A stretch of DNA of 64,000 bases, from the NCBI RefSeq assembly GCF_016906535.1, contig NC_057380.1:2035830-2099829 (forward strand), written 5' to 3'. Each line of letters begins with the position of its first letter. Position 1 is the first letter of the stretch. Shown here piece by piece: positions 8,775 to 19,397 of this stretch. The position numbers were made by a program, and so were the translations under genes. The stretch is from Rhizoctonia solani (Eukaryota; Basidiomycota; Agaricomycetes; Cantharellales; Ceratobasidiaceae). The notes under the pieces are model-generated. The model did no database searches and had not been told where the DNA came from. It worked only from the letters and a program-made list of their open reading frames with translations.

Positions 8775-11700
8775 TTACCGTGCAATCTGTTTGACTAATC
8801 GATAGCGAGGGTAGAGCCGACTCAAGATAAGCTGTTCTGCTGTATTCAGGTGAGTGCCAATAGTATTACTACTGATCTGTGGCAGCATAGCGTCGACTGT
8901 TGAGTACAATTGGTCCAGGGACCCTTGAATCAATTGCGTTGCCTTTGGAGAAAGTTGAGCGGGTTTGCTTCTTATGTTCAATGCATGTATCTTGACTAAT
9001 GCATTGGCTGAGTTCTCTGAGGCGTTGAGCAGGAAGTTTGTGACCAAAGATTTGGGCGCAAATTCAAGTAAGCGTTGCTGAGTAGTGATCAGGGATTGTT
9101 CCTTATCCGGCAATTCATGAGCCAATAGACCTTTGTCTAATGCCTTGGGTTCGACGCTAGCTGACACTTTACTTAAGTAACCTATATTGGTATCCTCGCA
9201 CGAATTAGACAAGGGGTCTAGGCTAATCATAGGATTCGGCTTCAGCTGTGATTCTCTATGAATAGAGATGAGAGTTGAAACTGTTTCAGCGTTAGTCAAT
9301 AGGTCTTGGTTTAAGCATGGCTTAGATTGCGACTGTCTAGGTAAGCGACTAGCTAAATATTCTTCCTTTGTTCGCCTAATACTGCTTGAGGTGTGTAGCA
9401 CATCATTATGCGAAGCGTCGATTGCTTGTTTGGTTATCATAGATGAAGACGGAATAGTCGCCACATGGAATTCGTCCGGTGAATGACTAGCTTGCGAAGT
9501 CAACAATCCGCTAATTGGCTTAGGAGTTGCTTCCTTATAGTTTAACTCATTAATTATAGTCCGCTTATCATGTGTATTAGATATGTGAGTATCTGTGCTA
9601 GTAGGACCATGACTAGTAAGGTTAGACGGCGTTCCTGTATGCTTAGTGATTCCATTTGCAGTACTAGTTGTAACCAATGCATGCAATTGACTAAGGTTAC
9701 CAACAGAGTGACGGCTGTTTATGTGTACCAGATCACACAATGCTTCATCTAGCAGTGGTGTAGTACTTCTGAACTGGTCGCGCATCATCTGCATTGACTC
9801 ATTGTCTGATTGCTTAACAGGTTTGGCTAAGCTCTCCTTTCTTGATGTAATACCATTGCGTTTTTTGATTGTAACTAAAGGCTGAGCTATCTTGTTGACC
9901 AATAGATCGCTTAGCTGTTCATTAGATGCAATACCCTTTACGGCTTCTACTGGTATCTCATCAACAATGGGTATTGATTTGTCAACAGACTTCCAGACGG
10001 GCAATGCTGGGCTATTGTCACACTCTAGAGTAAACGTAGGTGTCGATACGGATACTACTTCCAAGTCGAGAGGGGTGGACGGCTGAGAATCGTTGAGTGA
10101 TGAGTAGGAGCTTGAGCTCATTGTCATATGATTAGGCTGAGTACCCTTAACCGTTTCAAGGTTGCTAATGGTACTTCCTGCTGACGCATACATGTACTCA
10201 ATGCTTGCTCTAGGACTTGTATGCCGATTTAGATGTTCCATTGGTTCTGAATGGGGCAGTCGAAGCTTAGCTGATGACTGAAACACTTTGGTCACTCTGT
10301 AATCATCATTGCATGTAGATGACATGGTAGGCGATTCGATTAGTGTTGTTTGAGTTGGCAACTTATCATGTGATAACTCATGTTGGTTCTTAGCCTCGTT
10401 AGGTAACAAATCCAGTAGGGAGTTCATATTCATTTGTGAGCTATGCTTACGTGGATCACCTTGTGGATGATTTGTTGCGGGTAAATGATTAGTCGATGAC
10501 TTATGAGGCAAGTCTTGAACTGTTATAGACTTAGTAAGTATGTTGTGCAACCTTTGGATCGATCGTTCCATTTGATCCCTAAAGCTAACAGCAGCTACTT
10601 CGAACGCGCATGCGTCGAACAAGCATTTGGATGCCGGCCATTCTGGTGTTAGAAGCAGTAAGTCCAATTCATTTGATTTCCGAATGGTCTTAGCAACTAG
10701 ACTATTATAGGCAATATGAAGTTCACCATATTCGGGCCAGTAGTGTATGTCTTGGGCAGGAATTAACTTGTTAGTGATGACGCAAGTCGGTCTGAATGTA
10801 GTAACTATATCTAGTAACTCAAATAAATGCGCAGCCCATGTTTCACATGATTGGTTCGGAGTGTAACTGTCTTGCTGAGTCGGCATGAGTAGATTATATA
10901 AGTTGCGTGCCAACCGCCGAAGTGTTCTTCTGGCTCGGCTAATTTCCGGGTCCAATCGGGTCTCAGAGATAAGTCCGGCACTAGCAGGCTGAAACGAGTA
11001 GTCTGCTATTTCCTTATCTGTAATCGCGTACGCGGGGGTATCAGGCAAATACGGTAAGTACTTCCTTAGTTCTGGACTGCTAGTTGCCGATGAACTACGG
11101 CTATTGTGCAGTGCAACCTGTTCTGGCGAGTGTTGGGAGCTAGTAGTCTCCTCGTGCTGCCATGTTCTAGGCTGTACCAGCCATTCGTCTAGCTGCACTG
11201 CAATTGTTGGCAAGTACTTGCTTAAATCTGGACTCTCTGCAACTGATTTGTTATGGCAGTCGTATGATATAGCCTGGTTTGGCGAGCGTTGAGAGCTAAC
11301 CGTTGCCTGGCTTCGACGAGTCTTAAGCTTAGCATGCCCCTCATCTAGCTGTCTTACCGTTGCAGGTAAGTACTTAGACTCTGTATCAGGCTCGAAGCTT
11401 AGTTGACTGCCTGAGGCTTTGTAGCCGTTATCCATGTTGTTGACCAAGTGGTTATCCAGCGATGTATCATAGCTGATGCTATGATTCAAAGGGTCGACTG
11501 GGTCCTCACTGTTGTAGTTGATCAAGCTGTACGGCGGATCGCTTAGGGCGTACGATGGGTCACTTGCAGTATACGATGGGTCGCGTGGGATGCACGGCGA
11601 CGTTCTCTCAGTTGACGGTGAGTAAATATTGTTCGGCAATGATTGTTTAGAGCTTAATTGTTGATATGAACGTTTGTGATGGTTGTCCATATAGCTTTCA

Positions 11701-12434
11701 ACGCATTCATGCTGCGCCGTAGCCGTGCGGGCCTCATGAGTCGATGGAGTCGATGAGATAGCTTCCTTGCGACGATGGTTTGGGTCGAAAGGTGCGTCGC
11801 GCTCTCTGTACCGTTCCTTAGATGTATGTATGCTACCATCCTGTGCTCGACGAAATATATCCTTGTTAACCACTACTACGTTGTGCGTATCCGAGACCGT
11901 GAGGCTGTTGTTCTCGTGCTGGGAGCGTTTGTTACTAATGCTCCGGCATTGAGAGCTCTGTTGGGAGCGTCGGCTTGAGTTAGACGTAGTCTCAGTGTTG
12001 TTCGCATGATTATTATTCGTATCTAAGTACATCCTAAGAGCAGCATCTAAGTGTATACAATCGTCATTCATGTCTGATGAGTAGCGCGATTGGTGCTTTG
12101 GTCTAGGGGGCGTTGTCGACCGGGGCTGAGCTGATGAGGAAGTGGAAGGGGTAGCTTTGGAGTACTTGGTCATCAGACCACATTTGCAAGCGTCTTGATG
12201 GGTTCTCGGCGACAAAGTTGTTGAGTCGGGCAACCTGGCAGCATTAGTACTGTTGCTGAGGTCGATGGAGTGATTAGGAGAGGTAAGAGGGTGTCGAGCA
12301 GTGGGCTGAAGGGTATCCAAGGCAGTGCTTGTTGACGGCACCTGTTTGGACGTTGTAGAGCGATGTTCCCTTGCTGTCCGAAGCCCTAATTCAGATCTAG
12401 ACGATCTGTGCGAGTGTTCTGGAGGTTTCCACAT
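8775..12434 (-). CDS. E2 giant N-terminal Gag-like protein (1219 codons)
   Basis: This is the longest frame in the window and the first one after the primer site, so it should be the first one translated. The first ~450 residues are polar and Ser-rich with repeated YLP-type segments (KYLPATV, KYLPTIAVQLDEW, KYLPYLPDTPAY). A globular conserved block follows at about residues 490-640: CETWAAHLFELLD, TFRPTCVITNKL, WPEYGELHI, PEWPASKCLF, FEVAAVSFRDQMERSIQRL. E1 keeps the same block, degraded, at 18090-18440, so it is a conserved domain of this lineage. The rest is Ser/Thr-rich. I do not recognise the fold. The start at 12434 (MWKPPEHS) is the first Met after the leader. Gag proteins of Ty3/gypsy elements are normally 250-500 residues, so this extension is unusual. 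Confidence 0.6.
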   Translation of the reverse strand: MWKPPEHSHRSSRSELGLRTAREHRSTTSKQVPSTSTALDTLQPTARHPLTSPNHSIDLSNSTNAARLPDSTTLSPRTHQDACKCGLMTKYSKATPSTSSSAQPRSTTPPRPKHQSRYSSDMNDDCIHLDAALRMYLDTNNNHANNTETTSNSSRRSQQSSQCRSISNKRSQHENNSLTVSDTHNVVVVNKDIFRRAQDGSIHTSKERYRERDAPFDPNHRRKEAISSTPSTHEARTATAQHECVESYMDNHHKRSYQQLSSKQSLPNNIYSPSTERTSPCIPRDPSYTASDPSYALSDPPYSLINYNSEDPVDPLNHSISYDTSLDNHLVNNMDNGYKASGSQLSFEPDTESKYLPATVRQLDEGHAKLKTRRSQATVSSQRSPNQAISYDCHNKSVAESPDLSKYLPTIAVQLDEWLVQPRTWQHEETTSSQHSPEQVALHNSRSSSATSSPELRKYLPYLPDTPAYAITDKEIADYSFQPASAGLISETRLDPEISRARRTLRRLARNLYNLLMPTQQDSYTPNQSCETWAAHLFELLDIVTTFRPTCVITNKLIPAQDIHYWPEYGELHIAYNSLVAKTIRKSNELDLLLLTPEWPASKCLFDACAFEVAAVSFRDQMERSIQRLHNILTKSITVQDLPHKSSTNHLPATNHPQGDPRKHSSQMNMNSLLDLLPNEAKNQHELSHDKLPTQTTLIESPTMSSTCNDDYRVTKVFQSSAKLRLPHSEPMEHLNRHTSPRASIEYMYASAGSTISNLETVKGTQPNHMTMSSSSYSSLNDSQPSTPLDLEVVSVSTPTFTLECDNSPALPVWKSVDKSIPIVDEIPVEAVKGIASNEQLSDLLVNKIAQPLVTIKKRNGITSRKESLAKPVKQSDNESMQMMRDQFRSTTPLLDEALCDLVHINSRHSVGNLSQLHALVTTSTANGITKHTGTPSNLTSHGPTSTDTHISNTHDKRTIINELNYKEATPKPISGLLTSQASHSPDEFHVATIPSSSMITKQAIDASHNDVLHTSSSIRRTKEEYLASRLPRQSQSKPCLNQDLLTNAETVSTLISIHRESQLKPNPMISLDPLSNSCEDTNIGYLSKVSASVEPKALDKGLLAHELPDKEQSLITTQQRLLEFAPKSLVTNFLLNASENSANALVKIHALNIRSKPAQLSPKATQLIQGSLDQLYSTVDAMLPQISSNTIGTHLNTAEQLILSRLYPRYRLVKQIAR

Positions 12435-12520
12435 GCAGTGTTAGTACAACTATAGTAGTAAGACTAAGTACAAGTAATAAGAGACTACAGGTAAGAATTA
12501 AAGATGTAACCAACGCGATG

Positions 12521-12537
12521 CCCTGCGGTGGTCACCA
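12521..12537 (-). other. E2 primer-binding site
   Basis: The minus strand reads TGGTGACCACCGCAGGG one base after the 5' LTR. A site starting TGG matches the CCA end of a tRNA. I could not name the tRNA by eye. E1 has the same 17-mer at 19380-19396, and about 45 bp of leader next to it is nearly identical in the two elements. Confidence 0.82.
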
Positions 12538-12538
12538 A

Positions 12539-13838
12539 TGTAGAGTAGGGTTTAGGGACTATGTAATTAAGTACAAAATATAAAGTGATTAATAGATCAG
12601 TTATCTATGGATAAAAAAGGCAATAGACTAGCTATATAAGGGTAAATTAGGTTAGTAATCAGGGTGATCCCTACACTTAACAAGTAATCAAGCGATTACT
12701 GCAGATGCAGGTGGTTGGTTCTGCTTATACCTATAGTATGAAAGTTAGTATCGAGTCTTAGTTACCTACTACAATTTATCTGGATTTGTTAGTAATTTAT
12801 TTGACTGAGATCGCACTCAGTTAAGGTGTATATGCCGCTCTCAAGGCCTTAAACTCTCCCAACTGACTTACTCAAGAGGTTCAGGGTCGCCCTAGAGCCT
12901 TTCCTAGCTACCCAGTATCTGTTGGGACCTTGCTAGAGGCTATATGCGCCGAGATACCTTACAGGTTAAGTTCAGTGAGCTTAAGAGGCTAAGAAAGCGA
13001 AATAAGACACTCTAAACTAAGCTAAGAAGATCTAATAGATCTTCAAGTTCACACAAGGGGTAAGAATGGGATGAAAAGAAGGTTGTATTCAAAGGGTCTC
13101 CCTCAGGGGGTTTATATACCCCAGAGGGAGAACAAATAACTATATACATGATGTACAAAAGAGGAAGTTACATGAGAGGTACAGTCTGAGCTATTTGATA
13201 CATAAAGACCAATTAGTCCCAATAAGTCCTAGTGGGATAGACTCAAGGTTATTTACAGAATGCTCTAGAGCATACATGACTAAATTACATTAGTGTGAAT
13301 GCTAAAAATAACCTTGAGGCAAGGTAGGATCTCATAGAAAAAGCTAGAAACTTAAATGGTTAGTATCTCCATCAATTTGGCTCAGAATCAGACGATTCCT
13401 TTTTGGGAACTGAGATGCTGGAGCCTCCGACCTATTGGTATTTGTCCGCATAGTAATATGCCTATTTCCCGCCGAGATATCGGCGTCGGCGCGCCCCGCC
13501 GACCTTTGGCGCTTATTTGCAATTACTAAGCGCCGGCGCTTGCATGCTTACTTGCACTTGTTCTATGGTCTGTAAGTACCGTTCCTACATATAAATGTAT
13601 GATACAAAAAATGCTATAAATCATAGAAATAATATTATAATCATTCCGCATGATTAGATGTGTATATATGCAAGCGCAATGAGGAAATAAAGTATAAAAG
13701 GTCTTGTAGCACCGTCAGTTTCCAAATATAGTAATGCCTATGCCCATATTTGGATAGAGCAAGTAAGATTACTACAGTTCGCACTATTCACTATTGGCAA
13801 TTAGGGGCGCATATGTCTAAATTAGTCATTCCATAACA
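12539..13838 (-). repeat. E2 5' LTR (1300 bp)
   Basis: A second copy of the long terminal repeat; on the minus strand this is the 5' LTR, holding promoter and leader start. The border pattern is TGT...ACA and it is almost identical to 2228-3533. It would drive the minus-strand frames from 12434 leftward. Confidence 0.93.
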
Positions 13839-13843
13839 GCTTT
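13839..13843. repeat. Target-site duplication GCTTT, right copy (E2)
   Basis: Partner of 2223-2227. The E1 reverse transcriptase coding sequence resumes directly after it (PLPK box on one side, the TLDALAGF helix on the other). Confidence 0.92.
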
Positions 13844-14145
13844 GGTAAGGGATACTCATCTGGTACAGCTACTTCATTGAGACGTCTGTAATCCACACAT
13901 AGTCTGGCTTTACTGTTGCGATAGACTACTATAACAGGAAATCCCCAAGCACTCTTGGATGGCTCAATGACTCCAAGTTTAAGCCATTCCTCAATCTGCT
14001 TGTCAATGACTTCTCTTTTAGCTGGAGAAGCATGGTAAGGGGTTAGAGATATTTCTTTAGTTCCTGGCCTTAGTCTAATTTCCAGTTGAGTGTTATGAGT
14101 ACCAAGTCTACCATCTAATCCAAAGGCTAACTCATGCTTGCGCAA
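13844..14145 (-). pseudogene. pol: E1 reverse transcriptase, N-terminal part (cut by E2)
   Basis: The sequence shows the start of a Ty3/gypsy RT: PYHASPAKREVIDKQIEEWLKLGVIEPSKSAWGFPVIVV is split here into shorter landmarks, with IEEWLKLGVIEPS for the fingers and LCVDYRRLNEVAV for the first palm motif. A YPLPK box follows, at which E2 begins. The continuation (palm, YIDD) lies at 948-2212. A one-base loss is visible where the two halves would meet, so the frame was already broken or has decayed since. Confidence 0.87.
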
Positions 14146-14265
14146 GACTTTTTCTAGTTTAGCCCTTTGATTAGGGTGAGATGTTCTGAGAAATTAACTT
14201 CTTGAAGGAATCTATCTGAAGGGACAGGTTCTGGGTCAGGTACTTCAGCAGTCTTGGGTCCTCCT

Positions 14266-14967
14266 TCAGGCGACTTCATTAATTCCTCTTCTTGCAGTAG
14301 GCTTTTCTTCAGCTTTCCTCTGCACCATGGCTTGTACTAAGGTAGCATACTTGATAATGCTGTCTTTTTCTTCCTTAGTAATGTCCTTTTCCTTTGCAAG
14401 GTATTCATTGGGATCATGCATATATCCAAGAATTTCTCCTCCTTGCAATCTTAAAGGATGTTCTGATAGGTTAGAAACCTGAATCTTAGGATTGTTCCTA
14501 TCTATCAGGCAGTCTGTTATTGCAAACAGATGTTCTTCTTGTCGATGGGAATTGAAAGATCTGTCCATAAAACCAGAGGCTTGACCTTCCTTCCATATTG
14601 TCTTGACTTTGATGAGCTTGATGGTATGCGCTGGGATAGTAACTGTCTCATAGACTTTTACTTTGACAGTATTGGGAGGTAATTTCCTATGTTGAAGTCG
14701 CTTCTTGTAGGCTTTCTTAGAGATCTTGATTTTCTCAGAATTCTTGATGAATCCTTGCGCAACTTCAACCATAAAGGTATTACCTTGTTGGTCAATTCTT
14801 GGGCTGGAATCTGATTCTTCCACAGGAATAGAACGTCCTGTATCCCCAAAAACTATCCTTGTTCCATCTCCATTCCTAACTAATGACAGTTGATACTGAG
14901 ATGCAAAGTCTGTTCCTAAGATAAAAGGTGTGTTCATGTGAGGAACTATGTAGGCTTCTACAATCAT
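14266..14967 (-). pseudogene. pol: E1 protease C-terminal part and protease-RT linker
   Basis: The product starts with a segment ending TPFILGTDFASQYQL. ILGxDF is the conserved second motif of retroelement aspartic proteases, close to the C-terminus of the domain. It continues into a Lys-rich linker (about 150 residues) with a motif TIPAHTIKLIKVK seen in many Ty3/gypsy pol proteins before RT. The catalytic DSG is in the adjacent frame (14973-16109), so the protease is split by a frame change near 14970. Some 120 bp to the RT frame (14146-14265) are probably also coding but are frame-broken. Confidence 0.7.
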
Positions 14968-14972
14968 TTTAA

Positions 14973-16445
14973 CTAATCCTTGTTCAGTATCAAAGATGAT
15001 GGAAGGGAAATATACTGTGATAAGCTACTATTCCCAGTAACTTGAATTAACTTGAGTTTTTGTCCAATGCGCACTCTAGGTGATGGATCTAGAGTTTTAA
15101 GTATTGACTCATTAATGAGAGTGATCTCTGATCCTGAGTCAAAGGTGATGCGCTTCTTAGGTCCATTATTTGTCTGAAGCCAACCTTTGATGATGGTGGC
15201 TTTGGATCCAAAGAAAGCAGTTCCTGGTGGTCTTGACATTAATTGCTTGAGAGTGATTTCTTCTCCATTCTTGGCAGTAGCTGTATGACTACTAGCCATT
15301 TTCAGTTTCTTATTAAGGCTCTTCCTAGTGGGGAGCTTGGGTTGTACATATCCAGAAAATACAGATGAATCAGATTCCTTACTGCCCTGGTCAGCAGAGT
15401 TAGTACCCTGGCTGACAGTGGTCCCCTCCAGACCATGCTGTTCCTCCTGGGATCCAGAGCTGGGCTTAGCGCTGGAGGTAGAGACAGCTAATGACTGAAG
15501 GGGCTTATGAAAATCCTGCTCTTCCTCAGAAACAGACTCTTCTCCTTCAGTGTCATATTCTGTTTCATCAAGGTAGGCTTCATCACAGAGATCTTCATAA
15601 GCTTCCTGGGCTTCCCATTCATCATCATCTGCTTGTGCCATATGTGATTGCACAAATCTGGAGTTCTTCTTGGCATGCTTACAGTCTCTATCCCAGTGCA
15701 TCATACTTCCACAGTGTCTACAAGGTCTAGCTTTCTTGTCTTTAGGAGTTTTACCTTTAGATACTGTAGAGTCATCCTTAGGGTATTTTGGTGGAGGATT
15801 ATTTTGATGCCATCCTACTGGTTTAGATCCTGCTAAGTGTGAGCGCGCACTTGGCCTAGAGTGCCTGTTTCCTTCTAGTCTCTTGAGAGTAGATTGCATC
15901 TGGTGTAGTTGACGCTGTATGTCAGAGTTATGAGAAGAATCTTTTCCCAAAAGGTCCTCCTCATGCCATGCAATCTTGTCAAGGAAGTCTTCCCAAGTGA
16001 CTATTCTTGAGGTGTCTATATGCGTGGTCCAGGACTTAGGAGCACCATTCATGATTTCAAAGATTAATTCAGAGTCAGTCCAGTCACTGACAATAGTGAG
16101 AGCTTCCATCTTCCTGATGACATAGTCTTCTGGGTCTCTTCTGAATGATCTTTATCCCTGAACCTGATGCGCATGGCTTCATTCTTGCTTCTGTTCAGGA
16201 AGGTCCTATTCATGAAGTGGATAGTGATAGCTTGCCTAAGTGCTGGCCAATCTTCAGTTATAATTCGCCTATAGTCCTTATCTAATGCATTGAACCATCT
16301 AAGAGCTCTTCCTGTGAACCTGAGAGGAATCTGCTGTCCAAGCTGAATTCTAGTGTAGCTACTATACTCAGCTATGTTGTTGATGGAGTCATCCAGCGCA
16401 ACAGCTTCTTAGTGTCTCCATCCCACTCTGGGATTATGTCAGGTT
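14973..16445 (-). pseudogene. gag: E1 Gag capsid, CCHC knuckle and protease active site
   Basis: The region 16110-16445 carries a frame-broken capsid beginning PVHFDTKLKPDIIPEWDGDT. From 16109 an open frame of 378 codons gives the capsid C-terminal domain (TWEDFLDKIAWHEEDLL). A CCHC nucleocapsid knuckle follows (C-RH-C-GSMM-H-WDRD-C, about 15680-15730), then an acidic stretch and the protease active site ITFDSGSEITLI (about 15110-15150). Gag packages the RNA, the knuckle binds it, and the protease matures the proteins. This knuckle-protease segment is exactly what E2 lacks. Confidence 0.8.
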
Positions 16446-19283
16446 TCAGCTTAGTATCAAAATGTACAGGAGCTGGATTGAAAGGTCTAGCTCTAGCTGC
16501 ATTTGCTTGAGCATATGGTTCATTTCCTGGATCTTCTGGGTCGTTGGGAGGTCCTCCTCCATTCCTTCTAGGTGGGTTGTTCCTTCTTTACCAGAGTTAT
16601 CAAAATCTCCCTCATCGCTATCATATGGTGGGTCATTTCCTCCTCCTCCTTCAGCTAAGGGAGCTAGTCTATCTCTAAGTTGATCCCTAGGAGGTGGATC
16701 ATTAAACAGCTCACTAAACCTTCTAGAGGAGACCATACGTCCTACAATATGAGGAGGTAACCTAGTCCTATCAATGGGTGGTGCTGGAGGTACTTGAAGT
16801 TGTGGGACAGGTGCTAGTAGAGGGGCTAAGAAGTTTCCTCTCCTACTCATATTAGCTTCTTCTCTAGTAACTGGTGCTGGCTGCTCCTGTAAGTAAGGTA
16901 AATTGGTATGGATACTTAGAGGAGTTCTTCTTGATTCAGGAGAGGAGGTAGGTCTCCTGTGGGCACTTTCAGCTAGTCTAGAGGAGCGCTCTTCTGGGAT
17001 TGTAGATACTCTGGTAAAGGATTCAGCTGGTATAGCTGGTCTTCCTGAGGATTGCCGATTTGCTCCCAAGGAAGATCTGCGATTAATAAAGTCAGCATGT
17101 GGAGGTGGATCTCTAAGAGGAATACTTGGGCCTGCAAGGCTAACTCTTCTAGCAGCGTTGCTTAAAGGTGGATTATAAGGTATATTCCTAACATTATCCT
17201 CTTCTACTTGGCTCCTAATCCTGGGAGTAGACTGTGCTACTGGGATTTGCATGGTATGAGTAGCAGCACTTGAGACAGAAGTAATAGAATCAGCAGGAGT
17301 AGCTGGGGCTATTAGTTCTGGGGCTACTTGGTCTCTTCCAGTTGATGATTCAGAAGAACTTAAGCCATCTATACTTCCATCTGAAAGATTGTTGATGTAG
17401 TCTTCAAGGGCTTGTATATTGAAAGGAGGTATAGCTGAAGGTTGTGCAAGGAACACTTGCATTACCTCTAGGTGATGATGGTAAGGTTTCTTCTGAACTA
17501 GTGGAAGGGACTATAGTGGGTCTAGGAGTAGGTGGTCTAGGTCCTAGAGATCTAGTAGCTTCTCTCCTAAGTCTCTCAGTCCTTTCTAAGGTAGGTGGGA
17601 CTTGTAATGTTACATGGGTGACTCTTCTGGTATTCTTCCTAAGGGTATAGATCTAGAGGAAGAAGTAGCAATAGAGCTAGGAGGTGATGGTAAAGGTTCT
17701 GAGGGAATAAGTGTGGTTCCATTATCAGGTCCTAAATACCTAGGTTGCATAGTAACAGTAAGAGAGGCTTTGGATGAATGAAGACTACTAGGAGGTTGTC
17801 CTGGAGGAGTGCTACTGGAGGTGTGCAGGTTACAGTTGGAGGAGAAACTTGAGGATCTGGAAGTAAAGGACTAGCAATAGTAACTTGACTAGTGGGTTTG
17901 ATAAGACTCCTTAGTAAGTTTTCTTGAGCCGCCTCCTGTGGAGTGACAGAAGAGGCTCTAGAACTTTTGGGCACTAAAAGGGTCATATCTTGCTTGAGTT
18001 GTAGGGTCCTATCCCTAAGGTGTTCTTGTCCAGGTTCTACCTCACTGAGATGTCCTGCAGAGATGACTGGGGAAGGTGGTCCAGTCTGAAGTTGTCTACC
18101 AAGGATCTCATATAGCTTCTGAATGAAACGCTCCATCTGATCCCTATAAGTGACTGCAGCTACCTCAAAGGAATGAGAGGTGAATAGACAGTCATGTTCT
18201 GGCCATTCTGGAATAGGCAATAGCTCCCATGTCATAGACGCTCTGAACAGTTCTCTTGATTAGTTTATTCAGGTCTATGTGTAACTTACCATATTCAGGC
18301 CAATGGTTGATTTCTTGAGCAGGAACTAACTTGGTAGTAATGCGACATGTAGGTCTAAAGGTTACTACAGTATCTAGTAGTTTGAAGTAGTGAGAAGCCC
18401 ATTGCTCACAAGAAGGTGAGGGGTAGCATTCTCATGGGCTGGAGGTATCTCCACATGATAGAATACTCTTCCTAGCTGCCTGTAGACTTTCCTAAAACTA
18501 TTAGCTTGAGGGTTCTTCCTGCACCAAGAGGTCATTTGGGTACAGTCAGGCTGATAGTTGAATTCTCCTGGAGATTCTTCATTTAAAGGGTATAAGGTAG
18601 TGGAAGGAGAATAGGGTAGGTACTTCTGGATAGCTGGGTCATTAGTAAAAGACCTATCATTAGGATCCAGTAAGGCAGCTTGAGTTTCCCTATGCTTAGA
18701 TATGTGGGCTTCAGAAGTCTTTCCTTTAGATCTCTTAAGCTCATGAGAGTTCATAGGCTCAGAGGGCTGAGTTTACTAGAGGAAGGTTCCAACATCTCTA
18801 TATCAGGAAGTCCAAATACAGGTATCATCCTCTGGAAGGTAGCTGAGCTAGCCTTATGACCAAAAGGTGAAGGCTTCCTTATAGAAGAACTTGGCTTAGC
18901 TAGCTTGTTTGCTTCCTGAATAGCTTCATATTCCAAAGGAGACAATCTTGGAGAGTGTCTGGATGATGACTTATGAGAGTGAGGGATATCCTTGAGCTAC
19001 TAGGTCCTGCTTGAGGGTCTTCCAAGGCTGGCATGGAAGCATGTGGCTTGATGGGTGATTCATAGGGTTGGATAGGTTGGGGAATCACTAGCTCCTCAGG
19101 AGAGGATTGCTCAATAGAGTACCTAGTAGGTCCAAAAGGGTTGTTGGGACTATCTGTAGGTATGCTGTCTCTAGGAAGCACAGAGCTTCTAGGGGTACTA
19201 TGTCTAGGCATACCTTCTCTTGAAAGTCTTGTGTCCCAAGGGGTCCTATTAGAGGATGCAGGTCTACTTGATCTTCTAGACAT
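16446..19283 (-). pseudogene. E1 extended Gag N-terminus (multiple broken frames)
   Basis: Five overlapping frames (16446-17462, 17732-18235, 18374-18754, 18751-18945, 18900-19283) together read as one decayed protein of about 900 residues. The start is MSRRSSRPASSNRTPW, rich in Ser, Arg and Pro. The middle holds the block shared with E2: KYLPYSPST; CEQWASHYFKLLDTVVTFRP across a frame change; NHWPEYGKLHID; PEWPEHDCLF; FEVAAVTYRDQMERFIQKL. The end has LPPHIVGRMVSSRRFSE. A pre-capsid region this long is unusual for Ty3/gypsy. Function is unknown. Confidence 0.6.
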
Positions 19284-19379
19284 AAAAGAATGTTAGTAGA
19301 GTACCAATTAGAATGTATATACAAAGTGAAAGCTTGTACAAAAGATTACAGGTAAGAATTAAAGATAACCAACACTAGG

Positions 19380-19396
19380 CCCTGCGGTGGTCACCA
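19380..19396 (-). other. E1 primer-binding site
   Basis: The minus strand reads TGGTGACCACCGCAGGG one base after the LTR, the same 17-mer as in E2. The surrounding leader (ACAGGTAAGAATTAAAGAT on the plus strand) is shared too. Confidence 0.82.
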
Positions 19397-19397
19397 A

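Larger units (their letters stand above)
2228..13838 (-). mobile_element. E2: complete non-autonomous LTR retrotransposon with Gag-like coding region and no pol
   Basis: This is a structurally complete element: two nearly identical LTRs of about 1.3 kb (2228-3533 and 12539-13838), a TGT...ACA border, a perfect 5-bp TSD, a primer site at 12521-12537 and a polypurine tract at 3534-3546. The internal 9 kb is almost all coding on the minus strand. It holds a 1219-codon frame, then frames of 312, 375, 322, 121 and 409 codons. One of these contains a recognisable Ty3/gypsy capsid. I see no CCHC knuckle, DSG protease, YxDD polymerase, RNase H or integrase anywhere. Leader, primer site and gag layout match E1, so an E1-type element is the likely source of pol in trans (inference). 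The LTRs differ only by a few small indels over most of their length, which indicates recent insertion. Confidence 0.9.

Noticed and set aside
11654..11978. Several short frames on both strands inside the E2 giant frame
   Set aside because: All overlap the 1219-codon frame in other registers and have odd composition.
13822..13843. Reading frame continuing from E1 RT into the E2 LTR
   Set aside because: The last few codons of that frame belong to the LTR and are an accident of insertion.
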